Below, piece after piece: positions 6,787 through 13,051 of a stretch of DNA of 13,051 bases (the stretch's first letter is position 1; every line of letters begins with the position of its first letter). The stretch comes from JBJHBY01 sp050485745 (GTDB lineage Bacteria; Pseudomonadota; Gammaproteobacteria; Pseudomonadales; CAMLJR01). The DNA lies in the NCBI GenBank assembly GCA_050485745.1, contig JBJHBY010000088.1, positions 1 through 13,051 of the forward strand, written 5' to 3'. Made by a program: the position numbers and the translations under genes. The notes below the pieces were generated by a model. It made no database searches. It was not told where the DNA came from and saw nothing but the letters and a program-made list of their open reading frames with translations.

Positions 6787-6824
6787 GGGTGGAAGCGGGT
6801 CCGCGGGAGCTGCGTGGGTGGTGG
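6787..6824 (+). repeat. 38-bp spacer repeat, second copy
   Basis: Identical to 5868-5905. It lies between REP copy 8 and the terminator of the TPR gene. At the first site the same spacer is followed by copy 6; here it stops at the terminator. Confidence 0.85.
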
Positions 6825-6857
6825 AAAGCAAGCGGGGGGCCGATGCCCCCCGCTTGC
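6825..6857 (-). terminator. Rho-independent terminator of the TPR gene
   Basis: A perfect 13-bp inverted repeat (6828-6840 with 6845-6857, arm GCAAGCGGGGGGC) closes a 4-nt loop. On the minus strand it is followed by TTT. It lies 18 bp beyond the TPR stop codon. On the plus strand there is no T-run after the stem, so termination should mainly serve the exosortase operon. Confidence 0.85.
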
Positions 6858-6874
6858 GTGTGACCCGGCGCGTG

Positions 6875-9274
6875 TCAGCCGCCCAGGCGTTCCAGGGTCT
6901 GGCGCGCCTCGGACAACCACTCCCACTCGGCATCACCCGCCTGTTCCACGGCCTGGCTGAGCTGCTCCCGGGCCTGCTCGCGCATCTCGGCGCGGTACAA
7001 GGCCATGCCCAGGTGGTAGCGGTATTCCGGTCCGGTGCCGCCACGGCGCACCGCCTCCTGCAGCATCACCACCGCCTGGGGATAGTTGCCCAGGTGGTAC
7101 TGCAGCCAGCCCACGGTATCGAGGAAAGCCGGATTGCGTGAATCCGCCAGGTCCGCCGTCAGGCGCTGGGCGCGCTGCAGGTTCTGCTCGGTGCGACGGT
7201 GCTCGATCAGCAACACCGCCAGGTTGTTGCGCACCACCTCGGCGTCCGGCTGCTGGCGCAGCAGGGCCTCGTAGGTGCCGATGGCGCCATCGATGTCACC
7301 ACTGAACTGCTGCACTTCAGCCAGCAACAGCATCAGCCCGGGTTGCTCCGGGTTCTTCTCCAGGCCATCGCGGTAGAGCGCCTCGGCGCGGTCCAGCTGA
7401 CCGCGGGAGGAATATAGCGCCCCCAGCTGGCGATAGGCGGAGATACGATCCGGCGCCTCTTCCAGCAGGGCCTTGAGCAGCGCCTCGGCCTCGTCGTGCT
7501 GGCCGCCGCGCAGGTGCAGCTCGGAGAGCATCTCGCGGGCGTGGTAATGATCCGGATGCTCCGCAATATGCTTGCGCAGCAGCTCGCGGCCCGCAGCGAC
7601 ACCGTTCTCGGAAATCTCCAGGGTTACCAGTGCCTGCAGCGGCTCCAGGGCGGCCGGGCGCAGCTCCAGGGAACGCTCCAGGGACTGCCGGGCCGCGGCG
7701 TTGTCACCGCGCCGGGCGTGAACCCGGGCCTGCAGATAGTTGCCCAGGGGAGCCGTCTGCTGCGACAGCAGCAGGGGCTGGGCGGCCTCGAAGGCGTCGT
7801 CCCAGCGCTCCTGCTGGATGTGCAGCTCCGCCAGCATGCGGTGCACATCGGCCCGGTTGGGGGCGATGTTGCGGGCGCGCTTGAGCAGTGGCTCGGCCTC
7901 ACGCAGCTGCCCATCCGCAATCATCAGACGCCCCGCACCCAGCAGTGCGGGTACATGATTGGCGTTCTGCGCCAGGGCGGCACGGTAGGTATCCAGCGCC
8001 AGGGGCTGGGCGCCGGTGCGCTCCTGGGCCATAGCCATCAGGGTCATCGCCTCGACGTATTCCGGGTTGCTGCGCAACGCCGCACGCAGGTCACGGATGG
8101 CCGCCTCGGCATCACCGTCGGCCATGGCGATCCGGGCCCGGGAGTACAGCGCCTCACTGTTGCTGGACTCGATCTGGAAGATCTGTTCCAGCAGCGCCTC
8201 GGCGTCGCCGCGGCGGTTCTCCGCCAGGTAAAGATTGACCAGGCTGTTGCGCGCGGTAATGGCATCGGTGCTCTGCGGATCACGGCGAATCACCTCCTGC
8301 AGCACCGCCGCGCCACGATCACGCTCCCCCACATTCAGCAACTGCTGGGCCAGGGCGGCCTGCAGGCGATAGCTTTCCGGATCCTCCGCGGCGAACTGCT
8401 CGAGGGTCTGCAGGGCGTCCTCCGGGCTGCCCGTCTCCCGCTGCAGCTCCACCAGGGTGAGCTTGAGGTCGGTGTTCTCCGGGCGCCGGCTGATGGCATC
8501 ACGCAGCACGCGCTCCGCCTCCGGCGCATTGCCGGCACCCACCAGGGTGGCGACCAGCTGGCGCATGTAGGTCTGGTTATCCGGGTATTCCGTCACCAGG
8601 TATTCGTAGATCTCGACCACCTCGTCGGTGCGCTCGTGCACCGCCAGCACCTGGGCCTTGAGCAGCAGGATGATCGCATCTCCGGGGCTCTTCTCCAGGC
8701 CACGCTCGATCGCGTCCATGGCGGTGTCGGGCTCGTCCCGGGCGTACAGACCGGTCATCACACCAAGGGCATTGATGTGGGCGGCGTCCCGCTCCAGCAC
8801 CGTGCGAGCCAGTGCAGAGGCCTCGTCGCGCTCGCCGCGGCGCAGGTGGATGGAAGCGCGCACCGCCATGGCATCGATGTAGCCCGGATCCCGCTCCAGT
8901 GCCTGTTCGATCTGCACCACGGCCTCATCCAGATCACCGGTGGCCAGCATCAGCTGGGCCATCTTCACCCGCGCGGGGAGAAAATCCGGGTCCGCATCGA
9001 TGGCGGCATTCAGGTGGTTGAACATGCCGCGCCAGTTGCGCTCGCGCTCTTCCAGCTGCGCCATCAGATAGCGGGCGCCGGCGTGGGAGGAGCTGATCTG
9101 CAGGGCATTGCGTGCCTCCAGCCGGGCGCGCTCGTAGTTGCCCTCGTCATACAGGGCCTGGGCCCGCTCGTAATAGCGCGCCTGGCGCTCCTCGGCGCCA
9201 CCACAGCCATACAGGGCCAGGGCCCCGACCAGGGCGACAATTGCCGGGCGACCCGCCCGTTGCACAATGCTCAT
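6875..9274 (-). CDS. TPR-repeat lipoprotein (PrsT-like), exosortase locus
   Basis: A 799-residue protein made almost wholly of tetratricopeptide repeats (roughly 20 units of 34 residues), so an elongated superhelical protein-binding scaffold. The N-terminus (MSIVQRAGRPAIVALVGALA then LYGC) is a lipoprotein signal peptide with the lipidated Cys at residue 24. Gly-Gly follows rather than Asp, which fits sorting to the outer membrane. Repeats show the usual pattern, e.g. A..L...G....A...L..AL...P. It resembles the PrsT family of TPR lipoproteins from PEP-CTERM/exosortase loci, which are usually somewhat longer (about 900 residues). ATG at 9274 is chosen over GTG at 9277 because GGAGG then sits 5 bp rather than 2 bp upstream. 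It is the last gene of the xrtD cluster, 125 bp after the transferase gene, and ends at the terminator at 6825-6857. A role in assembly or export of the polysaccharide or sorted proteins is inferred from context only. Confidence 0.88.
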   Translation of the reverse strand: MSIVQRAGRPAIVALVGALALYGCGGAEERQARYYERAQALYDEGNYERARLEARNALQISSSHAGARYLMAQLEERERNWRGMFNHLNAAIDADPDFLPARVKMAQLMLATGDLDEAVVQIEQALERDPGYIDAMAVRASIHLRRGERDEASALARTVLERDAAHINALGVMTGLYARDEPDTAMDAIERGLEKSPGDAIILLLKAQVLAVHERTDEVVEIYEYLVTEYPDNQTYMRQLVATLVGAGNAPEAERVLRDAISRRPENTDLKLTLVELQRETGSPEDALQTLEQFAAEDPESYRLQAALAQQLLNVGERDRGAAVLQEVIRRDPQSTDAITARNSLVNLYLAENRRGDAEALLEQIFQIESSNSEALYSRARIAMADGDAEAAIRDLRAALRSNPEYVEAMTLMAMAQERTGAQPLALDTYRAALAQNANHVPALLGAGRLMIADGQLREAEPLLKRARNIAPNRADVHRMLAELHIQQERWDDAFEAAQPLLLSQQTAPLGNYLQARVHARRGDNAAARQSLERSLELRPAALEPLQALVTLEISENGVAAGRELLRKHIAEHPDHYHAREMLSELHLRGGQHDEAEALLKALLEEAPDRISAYRQLGALYSSRGQLDRAEALYRDGLEKNPEQPGLMLLLAEVQQFSGDIDGAIGTYEALLRQQPDAEVVRNNLAVLLIEHRRTEQNLQRAQRLTADLADSRNPAFLDTVGWLQYHLGNYPQAVVMLQEAVRRGGTGPEYRYHLGMALYRAEMREQAREQLSQAVEQAGDAEWEWLSEARQTLERLGG

Positions 9275-9399
9275 CACTGCCTCCAGCTTCTAATTGCTCT
9301 TTCGTTATGTTCCGGTGCGTCAAGTTCCGGGGTGAACCGGGTCAACCCGGCCGCGATTATCAACCTGGCACCACCATGTGCCGTATTAACCAGATCCGC
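9275..9399 (-). other. 125-bp gap between transferase and TPR genes
   Basis: The gap holds two short dyads, CCGGG-TCAA-CCCGG (9337-9350) and GGCAC-CACCAT-GTGCC (9367-9382), neither followed by a T-run on the minus strand. A TTGACG (minus strand, 9323-9318) could be a -35, but I find no good -10 at the right distance. The region is too short and weak to say whether the TPR gene has its own promoter or is read through from xrtD. Confidence 0.4.
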
Positions 9400-11043
9400 T
9401 CAGGGCCACCACCAGGGGATACCGATGATCACCACGCTGGCCACCGCCGCGGCGCTGACGGGCCAGAGCCCGCGACCGCCGGTGCGACCCAGCAGGAATT
9501 CACAGCTATACATCAAGATAGCAAGCCGCAGCGCAATTTCACCTATAGCCCACTCATTGAAGCCCTCGACCGGGATCATCGGCGCGCCCAGCACCACCAC
9601 CAGCATGAGCAGATCCTGGGTATCCAGGCGGAACTGCTCGCGACGGGTCATGCGGATGGCCAGCACCAACACCCCGACCAGCACCACCAGGGCCACATTC
9701 ACCCAGGCGACGCCAAAACGGAAAATTTCGCCATCGGTGAGCAGAAAAGCCAACCCCAGGGCGGCGCTGTACACGCAGGTGCGCACCGCCAGGGCCGGCC
9801 AGCGGCACACCAGGGTCAGCAGCAGCAGCAAGGGCAGGCTGGCCCAGGCGGCGGCCTGCTGCACAAACGTGGGCGTCGCCGCCGGAAGCAGGGTCAGCGC
9901 CACGCCCAGCAACAGCAGGCCCAACAGGGCCTGCACGATGGTGGGCCACCAGTGGTAGAGCACGCCGATGCGGCGCAACAGGGTGTTGCGCCGCTCGCCC
10001 TCGGCGCCAACCTCCACCTCGACCGCCGCCCGCACTCGCCAACCAAGCTGCCGCGCCAGGGTCAGGCCACCCAGCAGCAGGCCGCTGAAGCCCGCGTACA
10101 CCGCCAGCAGCAGGGCATCGGACTCATAGCGCAGGCCAAACGCCGCACCCATGAGCAGGATCTGCAGGATATAGATCACGGCCACCGCCTCGTAATGGCG
10201 CAGGCCGAGGTCCATGATCTGGTGGTGCAGGTGGTTGCGATCCGGTGAGAAGGGCGAGCGCCGCTGCCACAGGCGGATGGCCATGACGGTGAAGGTATCG
10301 AGGATGGGCAAGCCGAGGATCAGCACCGCCAGCATCGGGCTGATCGCGCCGCCGTCGCTCTGGGTGACGAGAATGACCAGCACCGCGGCGATAAAACCCA
10401 GGAACTGGCTGCCCGCATCCCCCATGAACACCCGCGCCGGAAAGGTGTTGTAACGCAGGAAGCCGAACACACAGCCCATGGTGGTGAGGGCCAGCAGCAG
10501 CACGGTGCGCTCGGTGCACAGATAGGCAAACAGGCTGATCATCGCCAGGGCGATGAGGGTGGTGCCGGCGGCCAGGCCATCGAGGCCATCAGACAGGTTC
10601 ACCGCGTTGGTGACACCCAGCAGGAACAGAAAAGTGACCGGATAAGTCAGCCAGGGAGGCGCCGCGTCCAGGCCCATGAAGGGCAGGTACTCGATCACCA
10701 CGCCACCGGCCATGACGATAAGCACGGCGAGGGTCTGGCCGGCAAACTTCCACCGGTAGTGCAGGTCGCGCTGGTCATCGAGGAAGCCGAATATCACGAT
10801 CACCAACGCCCCCGCCAACACGCTGAGCCAGAGCGGATCCCCCTTGGGCAGCAGCAGCAGGGCAGGGACGAACACCCCCAGGGCCATGGCCAGGCCGCCG
10901 CTGCGGGGAATGACGCGCTGATGCACCTTGCGCGCCTCACCGGGGACGTCCATCAGCCCCAGCCGTGGAGACATACGAATCAGCAGCGGCATCAGGGCCA
11001 CCGTCAGGAACAGCGCCAGGGCGAAGCTGTAAATCAGCTGCAT
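9400..11043 (-). CDS. WecA/MraY-family polyprenyl-phosphate sugar-1-phosphate transferase
   Basis: An integral membrane enzyme of the PF00953 family that moves a sugar-1-phosphate (probably GlcNAc-1-P or similar) from a UDP-sugar to undecaprenyl phosphate, the first step of a lipid-linked glycan. Family motifs are all present: PRSGG (46-50), FLDDQRDL with the Mg-binding Asp pair (87-94), NAVNLSDGLDGLAAG (146-160), RYNTFPARVFMGDAGSQFLG (197-216) and the cytoplasmic DRNHLHHQ (268-275). About eleven hydrophobic segments would be expected for this core (1 to about 335). The protein continues to 547 residues with about 6 more hydrophobic segments (about 367-543); WecA itself is near 365. ATG at 11043 has GGAGGT 9 bp upstream; a longer reading to 11223 overlaps xrtD and lacks homology. 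The gene starts 34 bp after the xrtD stop, so the two are almost surely cotranscribed. The sugar donor is not determined. Confidence 0.92.
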   Translation of the reverse strand: MQLIYSFALALFLTVALMPLLIRMSPRLGLMDVPGEARKVHQRVIPRSGGLAMALGVFVPALLLLPKGDPLWLSVLAGALVIVIFGFLDDQRDLHYRWKFAGQTLAVLIVMAGGVVIEYLPFMGLDAAPPWLTYPVTFLFLLGVTNAVNLSDGLDGLAAGTTLIALAMISLFAYLCTERTVLLLALTTMGCVFGFLRYNTFPARVFMGDAGSQFLGFIAAVLVILVTQSDGGAISPMLAVLILGLPILDTFTVMAIRLWQRRSPFSPDRNHLHHQIMDLGLRHYEAVAVIYILQILLMGAAFGLRYESDALLLAVYAGFSGLLLGGLTLARQLGWRVRAAVEVEVGAEGERRNTLLRRIGVLYHWWPTIVQALLGLLLLGVALTLLPAATPTFVQQAAAWASLPLLLLLTLVCRWPALAVRTCVYSAALGLAFLLTDGEIFRFGVAWVNVALVVLVGVLVLAIRMTRREQFRLDTQDLLMLVVVLGAPMIPVEGFNEWAIGEIALRLAILMYSCEFLLGRTGGRGLWPVSAAAVASVVIIGIPWWWP

Positions 11044-11077
11044 GATCGCCCGACCTCCATGCCGATGCCGCCGCCGC

Positions 11078-12673
11078 TCAGGGCACGTAGGCCGGCAGCA
11101 GCGGGTAGAAGTCCCGCGCGAACTGCTGCAGCCGAGCCTCGGCCTCGTCGATATCCGCCATATCCGGCACCGGGGTGACCAGGCGCACCAGGGCTCCGTC
11201 GGTGCGGCTGTGCCAGAGCGCATCCCAGAACATCAGCCACTTGGCGGCGTATTCATTGGTGATATTGCGCTCGCGACCCTCGAACCAGTAGTACACCAGC
11301 TGCGCCGAGTTGCCGAGGCGGATCAGCGCCCGGTTGACGCGCAAATCGCCACCGCTGACGTGCTGCAGGCCTTCGATCTCGACCTGACCGAACTCGGTGA
11401 TGCGCCAGCCGCCGCCGGGAATGCAGCTGCGCGGTGAATGGATGGCAGCACCCTTCTTCTGCGACTCGTAATAGGCCACATAGAAATTAACCGGCAGACC
11501 ACCGGGGGTATTGCGGTAGTCCGCCTTGATGTAATCACTGAGATCCAACGCTTCCAGGATCTGGTCCTCGATCGGATCCTCCCGGCCGATCCAGCCGGCG
11601 TGGAACAGGGGGAAGCTGGCAAAACTCTGCCGCGGCGCCGGGCGCTCCTCGCGCTCATCCAGACCAGCCAGCACCGGGGTGAGCAGCGCCAGCAGGGCCA
11701 GGGCCGCCAGAAAGGGCCGCTGCTGGCGGAGGCTGACCGGGAACTCCGCCAGGCGCACCTTGCGCCCCGGGCCATCCAGGTGCAGGCGCTCCAGCATGGA
11801 CAGATTATCCCGGCTGAGCAGGTGGAAGATCCAGACAATGAGCAGCAGCACCGCGAGGCAGGCGATAAAGATCACCCAGCCCTCGAAATCGTGGAGGAAG
11901 CCCTCCGCCATGGCGATGCCCCAGTGCTCCACGGTGACGCCGATGATGCCGATGCGCACGCTGTTCATCAGCACAGTGATGGGAATGGTGGCGAGGAACA
12001 GGATGGCCTTTTGCCAGACCGGGCCGCGGTACAGCACCGCCACCAGAAAGCCGAAGCTCATCAGCGGGAACAGGTAGCGCAGCCCGCTGCAGGCCTCGAC
12101 CACCGCCAGCTGATAGACGCCGAGATCGATGACGTTGCCTTCGAGATAAACGCTGATGCCGAACAGGCGAATAACCGCAACGCCAATCTCCGACGACACC
12201 AACTGCAACTGCGCCGACAGGTTGTTATAGAGGAAGTTGGGCAGGGGGATCATGAAGATCAGGTAGGCAAAGGCCACCCACAGCAGCAGCATGGCGCGCC
12301 AGCCGAAGAAGGCGAGGGCCAGGCCCGTGAGGCTGATCAGAAAGCCATACTGGATGATCGTATAAATAGCACTGAGTTCACCCAGCAACAGCAGGAACAG
12401 GCCGAACAGCACCATCAAGGCACCGCTCCAGGCGCCTCCCTGGGCGCTGGCCGCAGGCAACTGGCCCAGCCGCTGCCACACCAGGAAAGCGGCAACCATG
12501 GGGATCATATAGCCGTGGCTATACTCTTCCCGACCCCACCAGCGCTCCATCAGAACCAACCCCTCCCAATACAGGAAGAACAGCAGGCCTACGGCGACCA
12601 GGAGCAAGGCCCAGAGCATCAGGGCACGGGGGGAACCGCCGGTGGCGGGAGCGGAGGAAACATCAGCGTGCAT
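11078..12673 (-). CDS. xrtD: Exosortase XrtD with fused EpsI domain
   Basis: A 531-residue inner-membrane protease/transpeptidase-like enzyme thought to cut and sort proteins bearing a C-terminal VPLPA-type tripartite tag. The exosortase domain (about 20-290, about eight membrane segments) has the catalytic Cys195 in VVEACSGLRYLFPLMSFGFL, Arg240 in MNSVRIGIIG, and His260 in GFLHDFEGW, the three conserved active-site residues of the family. The periplasmic EpsI-like domain (about 320-531) shows HSPRSCIPGGGW (412-423) and YYWFEGR (461-467). Fusion of the two is a feature of the XrtD type as I recall it; in XrtA loci EpsI may be fused or separate. The match to XrtD rests on the wording around the active site. 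ATG at 12673 is preferred because the upstream residues to 12754 look non-coding; its Shine-Dalgarno (AGGG) is weak. It heads a minus-strand cluster with the WecA-like transferase and TPR lipoprotein. No VPLPA-tagged protein is in the window. Confidence 0.9.
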   Translation of the reverse strand: MHADVSSAPATGGSPRALMLWALLLVAVGLLFFLYWEGLVLMERWWGREEYSHGYMIPMVAAFLVWQRLGQLPAASAQGGAWSGALMVLFGLFLLLLGELSAIYTIIQYGFLISLTGLALAFFGWRAMLLLWVAFAYLIFMIPLPNFLYNNLSAQLQLVSSEIGVAVIRLFGISVYLEGNVIDLGVYQLAVVEACSGLRYLFPLMSFGFLVAVLYRGPVWQKAILFLATIPITVLMNSVRIGIIGVTVEHWGIAMAEGFLHDFEGWVIFIACLAVLLLIVWIFHLLSRDNLSMLERLHLDGPGRKVRLAEFPVSLRQQRPFLAALALLALLTPVLAGLDEREERPAPRQSFASFPLFHAGWIGREDPIEDQILEALDLSDYIKADYRNTPGGLPVNFYVAYYESQKKGAAIHSPRSCIPGGGWRITEFGQVEIEGLQHVSGGDLRVNRALIRLGNSAQLVYYWFEGRERNITNEYAAKWLMFWDALWHSRTDGALVRLVTPVPDMADIDEAEARLQQFARDFYPLLPAYVP

Positions 12674-12882
12674 GCGACAACCCTGTGACGACGGTGACGG
12701 GCGACGGACCCTGTGCCGCGGGTGCCAGCCCTTGCGGCAGCGGCCCAAAGCCAAGGATCAGCAGGCCCGTCTGGTTATTATGTTTGTATGCTTCGAACGC
12801 TTGTACGACAACCATTTCACAAACCGTAACAAGCTGTCAAATCAGCCGGCCCAAGGGGCCGGACACCAAGCTCAAGGCACTA
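12674..12882. promoter_or_regulatory. Divergent upstream region of xrtD
   Basis: No gene is supported. On the minus strand a perfect TTGACA (12840-12835) has no good -10 at 16-18 bp. TTGTCG (12811-12806) with TACAAA (12788-12783) at 17-bp spacing is a weaker but better-spaced pair. The 12778-12842 stretch is clearly more AT-rich than the flanks, as promoters often are. The perfect palindrome at 12846-12862 is listed separately. Confidence 0.35.
12846..12862. promoter_or_regulatory. Perfect GC-rich palindrome between divergent units
   Basis: CCGGCCC and GGGCCGG are separated by three bases. There is no T-run on either side, so it is not a standard terminator. It lies about 20 bp upstream of the sigma-54-like site on the plus strand and just upstream of the TTGACA on the minus strand. 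It may be an activator or repressor site, or a leftover hairpin. Confidence 0.4.
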
Positions 12883-12898
12883 TGGCACGATCATTACA
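12883..12898 (+). promoter_or_regulatory. Sigma-54-like promoter facing the right edge
   Basis: TGGCACGATCATTACA matches the sigma-54 consensus (TGGCACG-N4-TTGCA) at every defined position except -12, where GC reads AC. Spacing between the -24 GG and the -12 element is exactly the required 10 bp. The start site would be near 12909, just upstream of a good Shine-Dalgarno at 12920. The -12 mismatch is serious, since GC is usually conserved there. Confidence 0.4.
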
Positions 12899-12929
12899 GG
12901 CGTTCAACCAAGGGCAACCGGGAGGCCCC

Positions 12930-13031
12930 ATGAGGCCAGACTGCAAGGCAGAGCCGTCCACCCAGCTGTACATCGGCTCTGTCAGGTTTGCTCGGGAGCC
13001 ATTCCCGGAAAACAGCGGGCATCACCTTTGA
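12930..13031 (+). CDS. Possible 33-residue small ORF at right edge
   Basis: ATG at 12930 is preceded by GGGAGG (12920-12925) at 4-bp spacing and opens a 33-codon frame ending in TGA at 13029-13031. The peptide starts MRPDCKAEPSTQ; I recognise no family, signal peptide or membrane segment. It lies just after the sigma-54-like site. It could be a leader peptide for a gene beyond the window, a genuine small protein, or chance. Confidence 0.25.
   Translation: MRPDCKAEPSTQLYIGSVRFAREPFPENSGHHL
12947..12983 (+). other. Potential leader hairpin inside the small ORF
   Basis: GGCAGAGCCG (12947-12956) can pair with CGGCTCTGTC (12974-12983) as a 10-bp stem with one G-U pair and a 17-nt loop. No T-run follows, so it is not a plain terminator. 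Lying inside the small ORF and downstream of the putative start site, it could be a translation-coupled or protein-bound leader structure, or chance. Confidence 0.3.
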
Positions 13032-13051
13032 TTTCAGGGGTGCGGTAATCC

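Noticed and set aside
7496..9958. 820-codon open frame on the plus strand opposite the TPR gene
   Set aside because: The minus-strand frame has a lipoprotein signal and clear TPR periodicity. The plus-strand reading is rich in Gly, His, Gln and Arg, matches no family, and is an artefact of GC-rich third positions.
11044..11223. 60-residue N-terminal extension of the WecA-like transferase
   Set aside because: It overlaps the end of xrtD, is Arg/Cys/Pro-rich without homology, and the ATG at 11043 has GGAGGT at good spacing and starts with a membrane helix.
11438..12688. 416-codon open frame on the plus strand opposite xrtD
   Set aside because: It is a His/Gln/Glu/Asp-rich reading that is the mirror of hydrophobic membrane-helix codons in xrtD; the exosortase active site lies on the minus strand.
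12717..12732. Sigma-54-like TGGCAC on the minus strand upstream of xrtD
   Set aside because: Only the -24 half fits; the -12 region reads GCACA and lacks the TGC core, so it is probably chance in GC-rich sequence.
12930..13051. Cyclic-di-GMP (GEMM) or other known riboswitch at the right edge
   Set aside because: I could not find the conserved core segments of GEMM-I; only one simple hairpin is visible, and no known riboswitch signature was recognised.

Overview
The window is GC-rich bacterial chromosome that looks gammaproteobacterial. This rests on a GdhA-type NADP glutamate dehydrogenase, a DUF6164-type small membrane protein (a family I associate with gammaproteobacteria) and an XrtD-type exosortase. 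A marine group such as Halieaceae/OM60 is my guess; the lineage below class level is not shown by the sequence. No rRNA, tRNA, CRISPR array, phage or transposase gene was found.

Layout, left to right. Bases 1-310 hold palindromic repeats only. A minus-strand pair follows: a cytoplasmic GH3 glycoside hydrolase (3514-1064) and, 63 bp downstream, a TetR-family regulator (1000-311). Between them lies an 18-bp palindrome that may be an operator or a weak terminator. On the plus strand come a small DUF6164-like membrane protein (3818-4198), gdhA (4470-5807) and a flavodoxin-fold NADPH-dependent FMN reductase family protein (6045-6659). These three are separated by intergenic gaps, two of them filled with palindromic repeats, so they look like separate transcription units.

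The right half is a minus-strand exosortase locus read from right to left: xrtD (an exosortase fused to an EpsI domain, 12673-11078), a WecA-like polyprenyl-phosphate sugar-1-phosphate transferase with a long extra membrane domain (11043-9400), and a 799-residue TPR lipoprotein (9274-6875) ending at a strong intrinsic terminator (6825-6857). By analogy with known exosortase/exopolysaccharide systems, the transferase would start a lipid-linked glycan, the exosortase would process C-terminally tagged secreted proteins, and the TPR lipoprotein would be an envelope scaffold. No tagged substrate protein is visible here.

Two things deserve attention beyond the genes. First, a family of about 36-38-bp palindromic repeats (REP/BIME-like) occurs in eight copies across four intergenic regions, some in inverted pairs inside longer duplicated units, and is absent from the xrtD operon. 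Second, the far right edge carries a plus-strand sigma-54-like promoter, a good Shine-Dalgarno, a 33-codon small ORF and an internal RNA hairpin, directed away from xrtD towards whatever lies beyond the window.
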